A stretch of 64,000 nucleotides of DNA from Lophius americanus (lineage: Eukaryota; Chordata; Actinopteri; Lophiiformes; Lophiidae): positions 742,501 to 806,500 of the forward strand of contig JBBDHG010000153.1 of NCBI GenBank assembly GCA_037951165.1. Reading direction: 5' to 3'. Shown here in pieces: positions 11,336-24,600 of the stretch. The first letter of the stretch is position 1. Each line of letters begins with the position of its first letter. Made by a program: the position numbers and the translations under genes. The notes under the pieces are model-generated. The model saw only the letters and a list, made by a program, of their open reading frames with translations. It did not search any database and was not told the DNA's origin.

Positions 11336-12740
11336 TGCAGATAGTATCACTTTAGAATCACAACGTCGATTTTATCTCAGGGATGTAGGCACGGATTTAT
11401 TTCTCTACAACTTCAAAATATGAGTCTTCCCATGACGTCACGTAAGGGACGAAAGCGAGGCTAAATCTATCCAATGCTAAACATGTGAACAACAAAGAAT
11501 AAATAGACATTATAGTTAATTGTTTACGTCTCTTTACAGGCTATTGATGCAATTATGCAATTCAAAAGCTATAGTTAAGTTTTTCTTTGTAAATAATGCA
11601 TACATTCGTGTATCCTCTCGGAGCCTTTCGGTTTTTATTTATTTATTTATTTTTAATTAAAATCATTATTGGACCAATTCTTTAAAAATATCTAGTAGAA
11701 ATATATAAAATACGAATAAGCATGGTAATAGTATAATAATCAAAAGTTACATCATAAAAATAATAAAATCCTAGGGCACATTGGAACATTTGAGCTACAA
11801 AGTGATGAAGAAATGATGTCAGTCAAGTGTAAACTGATTATATTAGGTCTACTGCGGTTATGAGGGGAGACATAAACACAGCATTTCTCAATAAAGTAAT
11901 CCTACTTTCCGGATCCCTTCACAGTAAAATAGCTTTAGCTTTTACGGTCAAATTATTCGTTTCTGCTGTCAATAAAGGGAGTTGTTTAATTCAATTATTC
12001 AATTATTAATTAAATTAATATATTTGTGATGGCTTTATAAACTTAGCTCAGTCCGGCAGGTTTAACTAAAAATTGAAAGACGTGAGTCCATCAAAATATG
12101 ATGTATTTGACTCAACTTTACAATCAAAAGTTTGTTCTGGACGAGTTCATGCAGTACAAAGTAAACACAGATAAGTAAAGCAAAACAAATACATTTTTAA
12201 ATTCATCTTGCTCGGTTCAGTTAACTGAGCACTCATAATTCACGTTTAATAGATAATTCTGTAATTACGCAATAAAGTCACGTTGGTTGCACATAGGTTT
12301 TGTTTGTTTTGTTATTGTTTTTTAAACAAGGTCATTAAATTAAATCTAACTCGACTCAGTTTGGTAGAAATTGTTGAAAATTCTGGATTAAGTTCAACCC
12401 AGCAAATATATTTTTTGAGTGCCTATAATGAGAATAGCTTTGTTTGTATTAAAGGGACCACCACATAAGAGCTTACCTGTGAGAGTTGGAAAGTTTCATA
12501 AGCGGTTCATTGACAGAGTTGGGGCGCATTATTCAAAAAGTTAAGACCATCCACTGTTTTAAAGTTGGGAGTGTTTTCCAAAAACATGCGTTTTATCTTA
12601 TTAATTCTTATGAAATGGTATGAAATGGCATGCCACCGCTAGACACTCATAACAACATAATAATATTATAACATTATAATAATATTATATACAATAACAA
12701 CAATAACAGACCTTTCAAATCAATTCATAACAACACATTG
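11336..12740. other. Spacer between the two THAP genes
   Basis: About 1.4 kb of AT-rich DNA with no supported exon. Apart from the CRE-like site near the left gene and short A/T runs, I see nothing in it. Confidence 0.6.
11433..11440. promoter_or_regulatory. CRE-like palindrome upstream of left THAP gene
   Basis: A perfect TGACGTCA sits about 100 bp upstream of the left THAP start codon. The duplicate gene has the same octamer upstream of its start, so the site was probably duplicated with the promoter. CREB/ATF binding is known for this motif; use here is inferred. Confidence 0.5.
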
Positions 12741-12746
12741 TTTATT
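12741..12746 (-). terminator. Polyadenylation signal AATAAA of right THAP gene
   Basis: AATAAA on the minus strand begins only about 6 nt after the TGA stop, as compact as in the left copy. Confidence 0.55.
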
Positions 12747-12751
12747 CTGCC

Positions 12752-13477
12752 TCACACATTTTTGAAGTCAGCAGGATTTAAGAAAGAAAAACATGGTGTT
12801 GAGCTGTCCAGGCATTCTGGGATGGTCAGGAGGACGTAGAGCGTCTCATCGGGAGCACAACCATTAAAATCGGGGGCGACAATGTTGGTACCCATCTTAA
12901 GCGTTGGCGCCCAATCGGGATTTTTTGTGTCATAGAGATCAGCAGGTTTACCTGAAATAGATTCAATTATTACATTGTACTCACACAAAACAGTTATAAG
13001 CCTAATGATCATTTAAAACAAGTTTGAATCCTTAAGGATTCAAATGCTTTAAGTTTTTATTGTTTAACAATACAATACAAACTTCTATATACATTTAAAA
13101 TAAACTTCAGCACTTTGAGATTTGATCCAAATGTAAAGTGCATTATAAATTAAATGTATTATTATTATTATTATTAAACTTAAATGTATATTTTATATTC
13201 AACTTTTTTTGAACAATTTTTTACGATGAACAACATATTTTACCATAAAAAATATATAAAAAAGTAAATACACACCAGTAATGAAATGATCTGAACAAAT
13301 CCGAGTGTGTTTGGTTGGAGTCCTTCCAAGGTTAGTGATCCATTGCTGTCGCCGTAGTTCCGACAGCTCCTTCGTTTGGTCGCCTTGATATGTGATCACT
13401 GAGGGGATCGCATAAAAATGCTTTTTATCTCTGTTTGACCTGTTCGTGCACCTGTACACAGCGCACGAGTTCACCAT
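12752..13477 (-). CDS. Small THAP-domain zinc-finger protein, right copy
   Basis: Two exons (13276-13477 and 12752-12951) encode 133 residues, with the same exon lengths and phase as the left copy. The THAP C2CH finger is complete: C5, C10, W46, C61 and H64 (RICSDHF). Exon 2 encodes KPADLYDTKNPDWAPTLKMG and the tail ending FLNPADFKNV. The sequence differs from the left copy mainly in the N-terminal helix region, for example ELSELRRQQW against EMCERRRQQW. The intron is only 324 nt, against about 975 nt in the left copy, where a Tc1 fragment is inserted. Both reading frames are intact, so both copies may be functional. Fish genomes carry many such small THAP proteins; I cannot match this one to a named THAP gene. 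Confidence 0.82.
13110..13180. repeat. Dispersed-repeat tail with ATT triplets
   Basis: The motif 'cactttgagatttgatccaaatgtaaagtgcattataaattaaatgtattattattatt' resembles the 3' tail of common fish retroposons, which often end in ATT repeats. It lies in the intron of the right THAP gene. Confidence 0.45.
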
Positions 13478-13659
13478 CGTCGCCGTGAAAACAGGCCTTC
13501 GCCTTCTTTGGGGTAAACTCCTGCTTTCTTTTTTTTTTTTTTGCTGGGCTTCAACGCACGATTTGCATCTTTACGACAGTTGGCATCCTTTAAATCGGTA
13601 GTGTGGGTATACTGTTGGCACGGCTTCGTTTACCACTGACGACAGAAGAAGATTTAACG

Positions 13660-13703
13660 TGACGTCACGCAAAGGGTAGGGATATGGCGATGGCCGCCAT
13701 CTT
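13660..13703. promoter_or_regulatory. CRE-like and YY1-like sites upstream of right THAP gene
   Basis: TGACGTCA at 13660-13667 lies about 180 bp upstream of the start codon. A GCCGCCATCTT core at 13693-13703 matches the YY1 consensus often found in housekeeping promoters. Occupancy is inferred from motif only. Confidence 0.45.
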
Positions 13704-13739
13704 GGTGGCCGGAAACAAGTCTCGAATCGTTCAGAGATG

Positions 13740-14985
13740 AAATATATCATTCATCCAGTGAACTTTATGTCTAACCCAGACTTAACTTTGTTTCCGTATG
13801 TGCTTGTGGGTCTCTGTGTGGTGTGTGAATCCGGGATTTTGGTTGGAGATGCTCTTCGTTTATTTTCTGACAACATAAAAAAGACACGTGTTGCAGTGTA
13901 CAAGCATATGATCCTGTCCAGCTCTTCACTGAATACATTTTTTTAAATATGGGGGCCGGTTAGACATTAGTTACGGTAGCTGCATTGAGACTGAGACTAC
14001 AACAATGTCTTATCAACTTGAATATATGTTCGAACATTAGAAATATACATTTAAACGTGAACCGAAAAGCGTTTATATCGTTTTTATAGCGTCTCACAGT
14101 ATCTGAGCTCCATTGTTGACGGTTTTTGATAGTCTTCGTGCACTAGTTTTACAAACTCAGAGTTGATTGAGCCGACTCAGTTCAGCTAATTCTGGAACCG
14201 AAATCTCAGAGTTTCTAATCTCATGGTTAATCACGACAGAACACATCAGATACTTCAAGTCAAATACAACAAAAACGATTATTATGGGGAACATTGTTTT
14301 TTTTTACACTGACAGTTTGCACTTTGTCCACGAGAGGGCAGCATGCCCCATGTAGAGTCTGCTCACAGAGGGTCTTTGGAAAAGGGTCGTTATAATTTGA
14401 AAAAGACCCTGAATGTACAATAATAAAGAATGATAATAGGAGTTATTAAAAAGAGAAAGTACTGAGATCTTCAATTCAAGGTCCATTGTGTAGAACTATG
14501 TTGTAGAATCTCTTGGAATAAAATATTCATAATTGTGTTTTGATTAGTGATTGTGTATTTGTTTGTTTAGGTTTAGGATGAGGCCTTTATTTCTTCACAA
14601 TGGGTCCTCTTAGAGTCTGCATACATGCTTAGATACGAAGGGGTGAGGTGTATTATATTTGGTACCATGTGGAGCCTGACCACTAGATGCCACTAAATCC
14701 AACGCAATGGGCCCCACTGGGCTAAATCTCAGAGAACTTACAGTCTATATGTCATAGGGTCCTTGAGTAAGACCCCAAACCCCAATTGTGCTCCCCTGGT
14801 GCCACAGATGGCTGCATACTACACCTCAGTGGTGGGTTAGATAATGCGAACCATTTTCGGTACTTGTATGATTGAATTGGACATTGGAGATGGTTTGACA
14901 TGTGATCAAATTGTTTGAAGTGGGTTAAGAAATGCAGCCAGATGTAATAAAAGGTCAGAAAAATGAAGTACAATTAAAACACATT
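13740..14985. other. Intergenic region between THAP gene and wdr35
   Basis: AT-rich DNA with no coding exon or recognisable element that I can support. Confidence 0.55.
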
Positions 14986-14989
14986 TCAT

Positions 14990-14995
14990 TTTATT
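14990..14995 (-). terminator. wdr35: Candidate polyadenylation signal of wdr35
   Basis: AATAAA on the minus strand about 700 nt after the wdr35 stop codon. It is the first full hexamer I noticed downstream and would give a 3' UTR of ordinary length. Confidence 0.4.
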
Positions 14996-15696
14996 CATAT
15001 CGGTTTTTTTTCACTTCAGTATAAAAATAGTTAACAAAGCAGTTCTATCTATGTATTTTACAACATTGAAGGATAAGGAAATCATTTTAGCTCACTCGAC
15101 ACATATTTACATACACTTTGTTCCGTTGGCATCTCATAGTTGCCTTTTGGAGTCTTAATCACAAGAAAAACAACATGATTGTGGGCTACACTTATTCTTG
15201 CAGCAGTCGCCGGTTTCACCACATGTTTTAGCTATATAACATGTTTACCTGATACTTATTATAATCTGTTATTATAATCATCTGGAAAAAGATACTCAGA
15301 TCTCAGGGAAAGAGTAAAAAAAAACTTCTCTCCTATTGAGATTGTTACAACGGAAGATAAGTTTGATTTACTCATTCACTCATTTCTAAAGAGAGAATAC
15401 ATTTTACCTAAAGATCATATAGCTATTTCCAATCCGATGTAAAGCTTTTTAATTGATGTTTTTTTGAGACTTTTTCCTCAGAATTACACTATAAAAAATA
15501 TATCTAAGAAGCCACTATAGCAGTGTTTGTGTTCATTTCTTAATGGGTCATTGTAAATAATAGTAATAGTAGACAAAAAGTGTTAAAATACAGTACACCT
15601 TGATATTATCTAGGACTGAATGGTACCATGAAAGTCGTCCATTGAAACCCTGACTTTGATAGAAAAATGTGATTATTTTTTTTCTGGGACTGAGCT

Positions 15697-18600
15697 TCAT
15701 GCTACAGGACTGTGACACAGTGGGCAGAAACTGTATTTGCGGATCTCATTATCTACAGCGCAGTGCTTACACACACTACACATCCAGAACTGGTACTCCT
15801 GGATCGGTAGGCCCGTCACAATGCAAGTGGGTAACTTCCCTTCCACCCTAAAAGGGGAAAAAAGTAATTAGTTGAAGTATAGTGTGTGTTTTGATGCAAG
15901 AAGGGAAAAGAAAATATCAGCAAAGTGGTCAAAAGGACATGAAATAGTGGCGTTTTAGAGATGAAAGTAGACACAGTGTGTCTACTTCTAAATATCAATC
16001 TTACGGTTAACCTGGAGGAAATACATTCCTCCTGAACTCACCCCTCTGATGAACTGTCCAGCGCACGGCTGTCCTTTGGGGCGTGTCTGGAGAAGATCTC
16101 CAGAGCCAGATCTTCGTACAGCTGCCGCTGTTCTGCTCCCAGGCTCTCCAAGGCCTCCAGCTTGATGAAGGCCTGTGAGCATGTGCCAAAAGCGCGGTTG
16201 GAGGCGGAGCAGATGGCGAGCAGCGAGTAGATCTCCACCACCGGGATGATGTCCTCATACTCACGCAGGTGAAGGGCTTCAAAAATGGAGGAAAGAGTGG
16301 AGGCTGTCACTCAGATTGGTTGCATTTGGCAAATTGAACTAACTTCAATTAGCCAAAATGACAGCAACAAACGACGGTAAGGAATGTGGTTTGGTACCTG
16401 TGCGCATGGCGTTCTCCATGTAGCCTTGATAGAGCTGCCTCTGAGCGAGCAGGAAGAAGTGATACGCCTCGGCTCCACGCCAGGCATTGTCCACAATACG
16501 ATTGTCTGCAGAGGTCGCATCTTCCTTAAGCAGTCCAGCAAGAGCAGAAGTTGCCTAATCAAAGCAGAATAAAGGATTAATACTGTATAGTAGGGAAAAA
16601 AAACAGTATACGTAAAAATCATGGATTTGTTCCGTTCTAGAATAGGCCGTAATCATCATTTCATTGATTTCATTGATAAAAGAAATATCAAAAGGTTTAC
16701 CTCAGACTTCTTCCCTTTGGCTTTGCTCTGCTCTGATGTCTTCACCTGCTCGTGGTAATTTTCAATGAGTCGTGCCGCCAGGACATAGAGCTTCTTCACC
16801 CGCAGAGGTCTGGTCCTCTTCTCAGCCTCTTCATCTGCTATCTGTAACATCAAATACATGCGTCATGGTGTTTACTCACACATGTCATCACGCTAACTAA
16901 TACTCACACATCAGAATAGAATACGCCCCACCCCCATTCTAAAACAGTTACAGCGCTGTGTAGAATTCAGATATAACAGAATGTAATCATCACCTGCGTT
17001 TATCAACAGTTTATCAACAGCCCATATGACAATATCCTTTAACACGATCTACAATTGATTGGAAATATCTAAAATCTAAAAAAAATAAAAAATAAAATAA
17101 AATCTGGTGACGTATGAAAAGCCCATAAATGTTTTACTTAAATCCATTATAAATCAAATACTTTCAGAAGAACTGTCAACTTATATTTTCAAAAACCATC
17201 TTGTTACTTTAGTGGATTATTTTTGTTTTGCATCACTGAATTCTTTGCTGACATCATCACTTATTCCAGCCAAAATGGACAATAGAATCCACCTTGGTGT
17301 ATTGATTGATGTTTATCACGCATAACAAAAAAATTTGCAAGAAACTCAAACTTGAATGAGTGACAACCCATATTTCCAACAACCAATCAGCCTGAAAAAA
17401 TAAGCCCACCTTAAACATGAGTTTGGCTGCGTCGAGAAAATGGTGCGCCTTCCGGTAAAGTTCCACCGCCTCCAACGTTTTATTCTTCTTGAGTAGATGT
17501 GAAGCATATTTGGAGAGGAGAGATTTAATCTCCTTCATGTTGTGGGTTCTGGTGAGTTCCACCGCTCTGTTCCACTGTTAAAAGCGGTAAAAAAATAAAT
17601 TAAAAAAACACGGTTTCAGCTGATTAATTAACTTTAAAAATGCAATAGTTTTACCGTAACAATCAAAATGTCTGTAACATAAATGCATCATTCACTAAAA
17701 TTAAACAAACCCAACTTAAAGCAGTGAAAGTTTGTATGGAGTTAAATGGAGGGGCAGCACTTGAGGGCAGCGTTCACACTCCGGGGCTAAATATCTCTCA
17801 GGAAGAGGATGGGAGGAGTGGGAGGACAGCTGAGTGTATTTCCATCAGAGCTTCTTCCAAAGAACTCTGGCGCCGCAGGTTTTTCCGTCCGTCTCTCACC
17901 TGGTTCAGATGGACACAGGTGTCAACTGCAGCTTTGGGCTGGTTGCACTTCAGGTAGGCGTCCACAGCCTGTTCACACATTCCAACGGTGGCAAACATCT
18001 GTCCAATCTCCTGCAACAGAAGGACGGAGAATGAAAAATGGAGGACATGCTGTGGAGTCAGGGTTAATAAAAATTCTAAAGATTAAGAGTCTCTGAAACT
18101 TAAAGAGGAGATTATCAAAAATAGTGCTTTTAGGGTTTGTGTAAACGTCAAGGCTTTTAGCCTGATAATGACAACCTTCCAAACCGGGCTCTAGAGGGCA
18201 AACCATTGAAAACTACACGATTACCACTGGGTCAAAATGAGGCAAAACGCCATTCTCGCCAAAAATGTGACCACATGAACTCTGCACATGGATATTACAG
18301 CGTAATGTCCAGGACGTAACAAAAACAATGATGGATTGTCAAGTTTTGTTTGAGTCTGATGAGTTTCTTAGCGCTCCTCCAGGGCCTCCCTTCATCACCT
18401 GTCCAGACAAGATTAGCTGTTATATAACTGCATGGTTCACCACCATCTCTTTGTATGTTTGTTTGTTTGTTTACCCACTTGTTTGTTTACACCAATTCTC
18501 TTTTAAATCTTATTTGCAATAATTGTCATGTGTGTGTGTGTGTGTGTGTGCGCGTCAAATATATCTCACTACCATCTTGTAAACTTGTCCCTTCACTCCT

Positions 18601-21600
18601 GCTGCTACTTTTCTGTCACAGACACCTCCTGCCACTCCTCTCCACCCACTCCTCCCTGCCTGCACTCGCTTCTTCACCTCTTTTCCATACTACCGGTTGC
18701 TCTGAACAGTTGACGCCAAGTACTTTAACTCCTGCATCTTCTTCACCACAGCTCCGTGCATCCTCACCGTTCAACCCGCCTCCTCTTGCTGCAATTAACT
18801 CTAATTTGTCTTCTCTCCAGCGCATACCTCCACCTCTCCAGGTTTCCCTCCACCTGTTCCCTGCTCTCACTACAGATCACAATGTCATCCGTGAACATCA
18901 TAGTCCATGGAGACTCTTGTCTGACCTCATCTGTCATCCTGTCCATCACCATAGCAAACAAGAAGGGGCATACAGCCGATCCTTGGTGCAGTCCCACCTC
19001 CACCTTTAATGTGGAGGTTTTTTTTTAACTCCTCAGTATTACTTCTGTCTTCCATGTCCCGTCTGTAGAAACGTTGTTGTTTATTAGTTGGAGTATAGCA
19101 AAGAATTTCCAGAAGTACTGCTCAGCTTCGTCTGTATCCATAAGAAGTCTTGACTCAAAAGTTCCACAACGGTGTCTAAACTTTAGACTGGTGTTTAAGG
19201 CCACCAATGCTGACCATAAATGAACCTTTAGCTGCTTCACATGCAAACAAACAGAGGATGAAGAAGTGGGATATAAGTTGAAAAAAAAAAAAAAAAAAAA
19301 AAACTAATAAAGACCAATGTTTATCAAAAGTAAATACAAGATGTTCTAAGACTTTTACAGAATCCCCAGTTATCATGTGTGGGGTTGATTTTGAAGAGTT
19401 ACGCCCAGAGAGTGCAGTGTTTTCAGGATCGTTTTCACCACAATGTCATACAAACACCGAACCTTTTAAAATACAACGGAACAACTTATACATTATTGGC
19501 TGTTGCAATTTGAACAAGGCCTTCGTTGAACTTAAACACCTGGCTCACCGGTAAAAGTTTATGATTCTCCGGCAGGGTAGTGGTCAGCATTTCAAGGCCA
19601 TCATAGTCCTCTAACATGTAGTAGCATTCTGCCAGCCTCTCCTGGTTACGACCCTGAAGGTAGTACTGCACTGCATTCACCCTTGGCAAAAAACAACAAC
19701 AGAGAATTATATGAAAAACAAAAAGTTAGGCAGTGTCTCCTATGATCTTAACGTTACACTGGCTAATAGAACATAATAATACTCGTAGGCCCATTTATGT
19801 ACTGACTCAGTGGTCCCTGCACTAACTCATGGTGGATTATTGTGTTGCTGGAATAATCACATGTCATCTAAAGATTATATATCCATCTGACTTAACTTAT
19901 CCGTAAAGCAAGCATCAGCATATGACATATCCAAAACGCCGTATGTACGTACGTACATATAAGGGTAACTCTATATGCCACCTTTGGCAGGGTATAAGAA
20001 TACTTCATTACTAGGCAGTCCTACATGTAAATGGTTTCTATTTCATTATTATTATATAGTATCAGAGGTGGAAAAAGGACACACTGTTTTCTCAAGTCTC
20101 AATTCCCGTTATGTACTTGTATAAAGAGTACTATTAAGAGTAGAAGTATAGATTCAACGCCTTTACTAGAGTAAAAAGAAGAAGAAAAAAAGAGGTCCGG
20201 AAAGTTCTACCCACCTCAGCATAGTCTGCAAACGGTGTGGGACAAAAAGGGAGTTTGAAGCTTTATAACAGAGCTGAGAAAGAAAAAAGGCTAAAAACAA
20301 AGTTTCAGTACCACTTCTGTCTGTCAGCAAAGTAGTCCCCGACTGCATTGTGCGCCTGCTGCAGCAGAGCATCATCGCAGTCGCCGGAGCCCGTCTTGAG
20401 CAGCTGGAGCACCCTGAACCAGTCTCCCAATTTGATTCTCAGGTTGATGGCAAGATCCCTGCAAGCAATAAAACATCCAGTGACCGTGAGCTGATAAGTT
20501 AACACCAACATTACAAACGACGGACCGAGCAAAAGCAAACAGAATCGGTTAACGGACAAGGTGGCTAAAAGTACCTGCGATCCATATCCAGGTACATTCG
20601 CTCAGCTTCCTCAAATCTGGCGAAGTACGCCGCCACCTCCGCCTGCTTCATGGGCTCGCTCTGCAGGTTGCCGAGGCGCTTGACAAACTCAATGCCCTGG
20701 TAGTCCTTGCAGCGGACGAAGGCCTTTTCAGCCATCTTCAGATCCAGTTTCTGGAGGGCTGCTTCCGCCAGCAGACGCCTGATGGGTTCATAACAGAGAG
20801 AGGGGTCTTGTGAGCTGCTACCAGTATCCAGCTGCTGCACACTGTGTATCCATAAATGATCACATCCACTGGAGTATGATCATTTGAGTTGAACTGAAAA
20901 GGAGCGGCGTGACGTCACTAATAATGATTAGGGATGAAACTCATTCCAAACTACTGTCTCTTATGGATCCATGTATTTATCTTTATGACTCCATGAGAGG
21001 AGCCCTCTGAATGACACAGACTGGAACTGACACCTAGAATAAAAAGGGGCCATTTTTGATGTTGCCAGATCTTGAGGTATACTGCAAGAACTGACACCTC
21101 AGTCAGAGAATACATAGCCATCACACGGCTGTTAAAAAAATCTTTAACCATAAATCGTTTTTCACTCTGATATCCTCCTCCCACACCAGCATACAGATCG
21201 TATATATGCTCACAGGAGAAATGGCTGGAAGATGGTTGTTAATTGGCGCTAACTTGACATTAAACATCTATTTTTGAAACCCTATTTGATAAAAACAGCC
21301 ATTTAGATACTTAAAAAAGCAACATAACTAATATATTCATGACTGGACCTGGTTTGGAAACCCTGCATAACTCTGTTTTACTTATATTATATATAATATA
21401 TAAAGTATCAGAGACACTTTGAGATGCCCACAGTCTGTGCAGCAAATGTGTCTAAAACAGAGAAGATCATTGCTATGGGGTTAAGCCCTTAACTCTTCCA
21501 TAATGGTTCCAAAATGTTTCAAACAATGGCACATTTTTAAAAGGTTTGTTTCATTAAGTCGATCAACATCAGGAGAGGCAGAGAGTGCAGAAGAAAGTTG

Positions 21601-24600
21601 GCGAACATGATCGAAAATAATACATTTTAAAAGTATCTGCTTTTTCTGCAAGGTGGAAAACAACTCCCATGATTCCATGCTGCTAATGATTTACCCTATA
21701 GGTCCTGGCGCAGCAGGACTGTGCGTTTAAAGCCACGTTTTGTACTTAAGCAAAAGGAGTGGTCAAAAAGTCTGCAGTTACCAGAGTCTTGGGTGTGGAT
21801 TGTCCTCAATGAACTGGGAGGCATCTTCAATCCCAACCTTTTCGATCAATGCGCGGCTGTCTCTCAAGGAGCGGATTTCAAAGTTGATGAGGTTGTCTTT
21901 GTTGGGCCTCTCTGGATCCTGTTGAGGGTGTCAGTGTTTCATTAAATTAAAAAAAAACTGCCCACGTTGAGCCCTCTTAAAGAAAAACATTTGGATCCGG
22001 GAAAAAACAAGTATCATAACAGTATACGTAGTTACTGTATGTTATAGATAAACAGGATTGGGTTGGGCCGCTGTTTCTGGAGCTTTTACCTTCATGATTT
22101 CATCAAGAAGTACAGATTTGATTTCAAGGTCCTCAAAGTTGCAAATGTAACCAGATGTCTGGATTGGTTCCTGTTGGAGAAAAGATATAATACATCATTG
22201 CTTGAGTATTTGTAACAATGAGACAAAGAAGCTGACCATCATAAAAATGCCACGACCCCTACCTCAGGGTCTAAGTCCCTGAAGACGTACATCCTGGTCT
22301 TCTCCATCATGGCAAACAAATCAGGGTTGTCATTCGCCCACTTCATGTCCCAAACATCCTTGCGCTCAAACTTGGATGGGTCTCCTGACGATGGCTGGTT
22401 TCTGGTGGTGTCACCGGCGGAGGCACGAATTTCCATATCCAACAAAGTCAGCACGCCGGCGATGTCAATTATGGCTAGACGACTAAGGGATTAAAAAAAA
22501 AACAACACTTTGTTTGACAGCATTGTAACTGTGGAATTCAACACCAGCCTGTTTGACAGCAGGTAACTGAACGGAAGCAGCCTTAATCTGCATACCACAA
22601 AAATACATGCCTGGAGTTGCAGTTCAATGAAAGATGGTGGGCTCTGTTGTTCAAAGAATACTTCTGGATGAGAGCGGCATTGGGGAGGCTGTATCTATGA
22701 AGGGTGCCAGACTCACGGCCCTGTAAGCACACGTACATCCCAACACTGTATTTTTCAATTTATTGCATAGTTTAATAATGTATAAACAATCATGAAGACC
22801 CCCCACCATCTATGCAAATCCTTCACATAGACAGTAGAGAGAAGCTTTTACAGTTGGTCCTTGTTAATTGAAATCCTTCTTAATTATATAGAATAAATAG
22901 AATGTATGAAATTCAACAAAAAACATCTAAAGCCTTTAAGTAGTGTACATAAGGTTTTGTGAATAAGTATTCAGCAGTTCTTGGATTTTGACCCGGGAAG
23001 ATTAATTGGGTCAAATCACACTCCCAAAATGAGCCAAAAATCACCTCGTAACCATGGAAACAATGGAAACAAACTAATATACAGCTAAAAGAAAACGCCT
23101 TAGTATGTGCTTGTTTGTATAGAAAGCTTTGTGAATCAAATAATGAACATTTTTTGAGTTATGCTCCAGAGACAAAATGTGTAAGACAGTCAGAAAAACT
23201 CATTCTTCACCCCTTCCTCAGTTTGTTCATGGCGAGGGATGATAATACAGGGGCACCTACCACTATCAGGGTCTTGTCTTTTGCTGTTATACAACAGATG
23301 GCATCTCGAGTGGCCTGAAAAACAAACCAACCATGTGAACTATTACACCACTGAGAACTCATTTTGTTGATTTTGTGCTCCGACCTGAAATCCTGAACAT
23401 CCTGTACATCTTGAGATGTTAAAAAAAAGTGTCTTACTGTAAAGGCTTTTGTGCAGTCTGGACCACCGTCGATGGCTCCAGAGGTGTTGCTGTCTATGTG
23501 ATAAACCCTAGAGAGGCAGGAGGTGAGAATGAAGGAGACTGATGCAGGAAGACAGACAAACTCATATCCTTTCCACTGTGGTAAACTTTGGTCCAGGTGT
23601 GAGCAGAGCTTTGGCAGAACATCAAGTCAAGCCCAGCATGTCTGGAACGTCAATGACATGTGATTCAGATGAATGAATCATTTTCTCAAACACTCAAACG
23701 GTCAGCCAGTAAAGCCAGGGTTTCACCCACGGAATCCAGCCTTGCACTTATCTTCCCTCACTGTAACTTTCCATGATCTGCTCCATGGACCCTGCAAGTT
23801 CTGATAGTTCTAGCGTAGGCATTCTTCTCTGGCCACTAGCAAGCTTTTTTAATTAAATCCTTTTGACATCCTGCTGAAATGTTGTTCCATTATAAAGTGA
23901 ATGATATTTTGCCATGAGAACTCACCTCTCTCTTCCCTCCTTCTTTGTCCTCGTCACTTGGTTGATCTCCAGAGCCGTTAATTTATTGGCCACTCTGTAC
24001 TGCCACAGGTAGAACGCATCTTTGGATGCAGCAATCACGTGTGTCTTGGTCATGGTGACAAACAGCGGCTCTAACAGACGAAGAAGATAGCTGTCAGACT
24101 AAAACACTAAAATGAATATCAGGGTATAGAAAATCGAATCTTTGGTCATTGGGGAAGAAACTTTAAGAAACAATTCACAAAAAATAAAATTAATTCATTA
24201 TTGTCTTGCTGCTATCCCAGAAGATAGTTTCTTGGTCGGCAAAACTTTACGGAGGCTTCAAGGCAACAGCCTTGTAGTATTCTCCTTAACTTTTGGAGAC
24301 AATGGGGGCTTTTTTTTTCAAATAACCAACCACCCATTTTCCACCAACACATATCCAGGGCTCAATCATTTCATTTATGCTCAAAGTCAAAGACAGATCA
24401 GGACGTAGACTTCCATAGTCTGTGTAGTCTATGTTCCTTTTGTCCATATATAAGTCCATAGCACTTTGTCTGTTGCCATAACATTTGAATCTTCTTCCAT
24501 CTTGTGAATCGATCCCAACCAATGCAGGAGGAGTGTTGCGGGGGTAGACATGACAGATATATAATGACGAGGGTCTAGGTACTCTTTGATGTAAGGATGT

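Noticed and set aside
18616..18870. An 84-codon arginine-rich minus-strand frame
   Set aside because: It is the frameshifted continuation of the LINE reverse-transcriptase fragment and not an independent gene.
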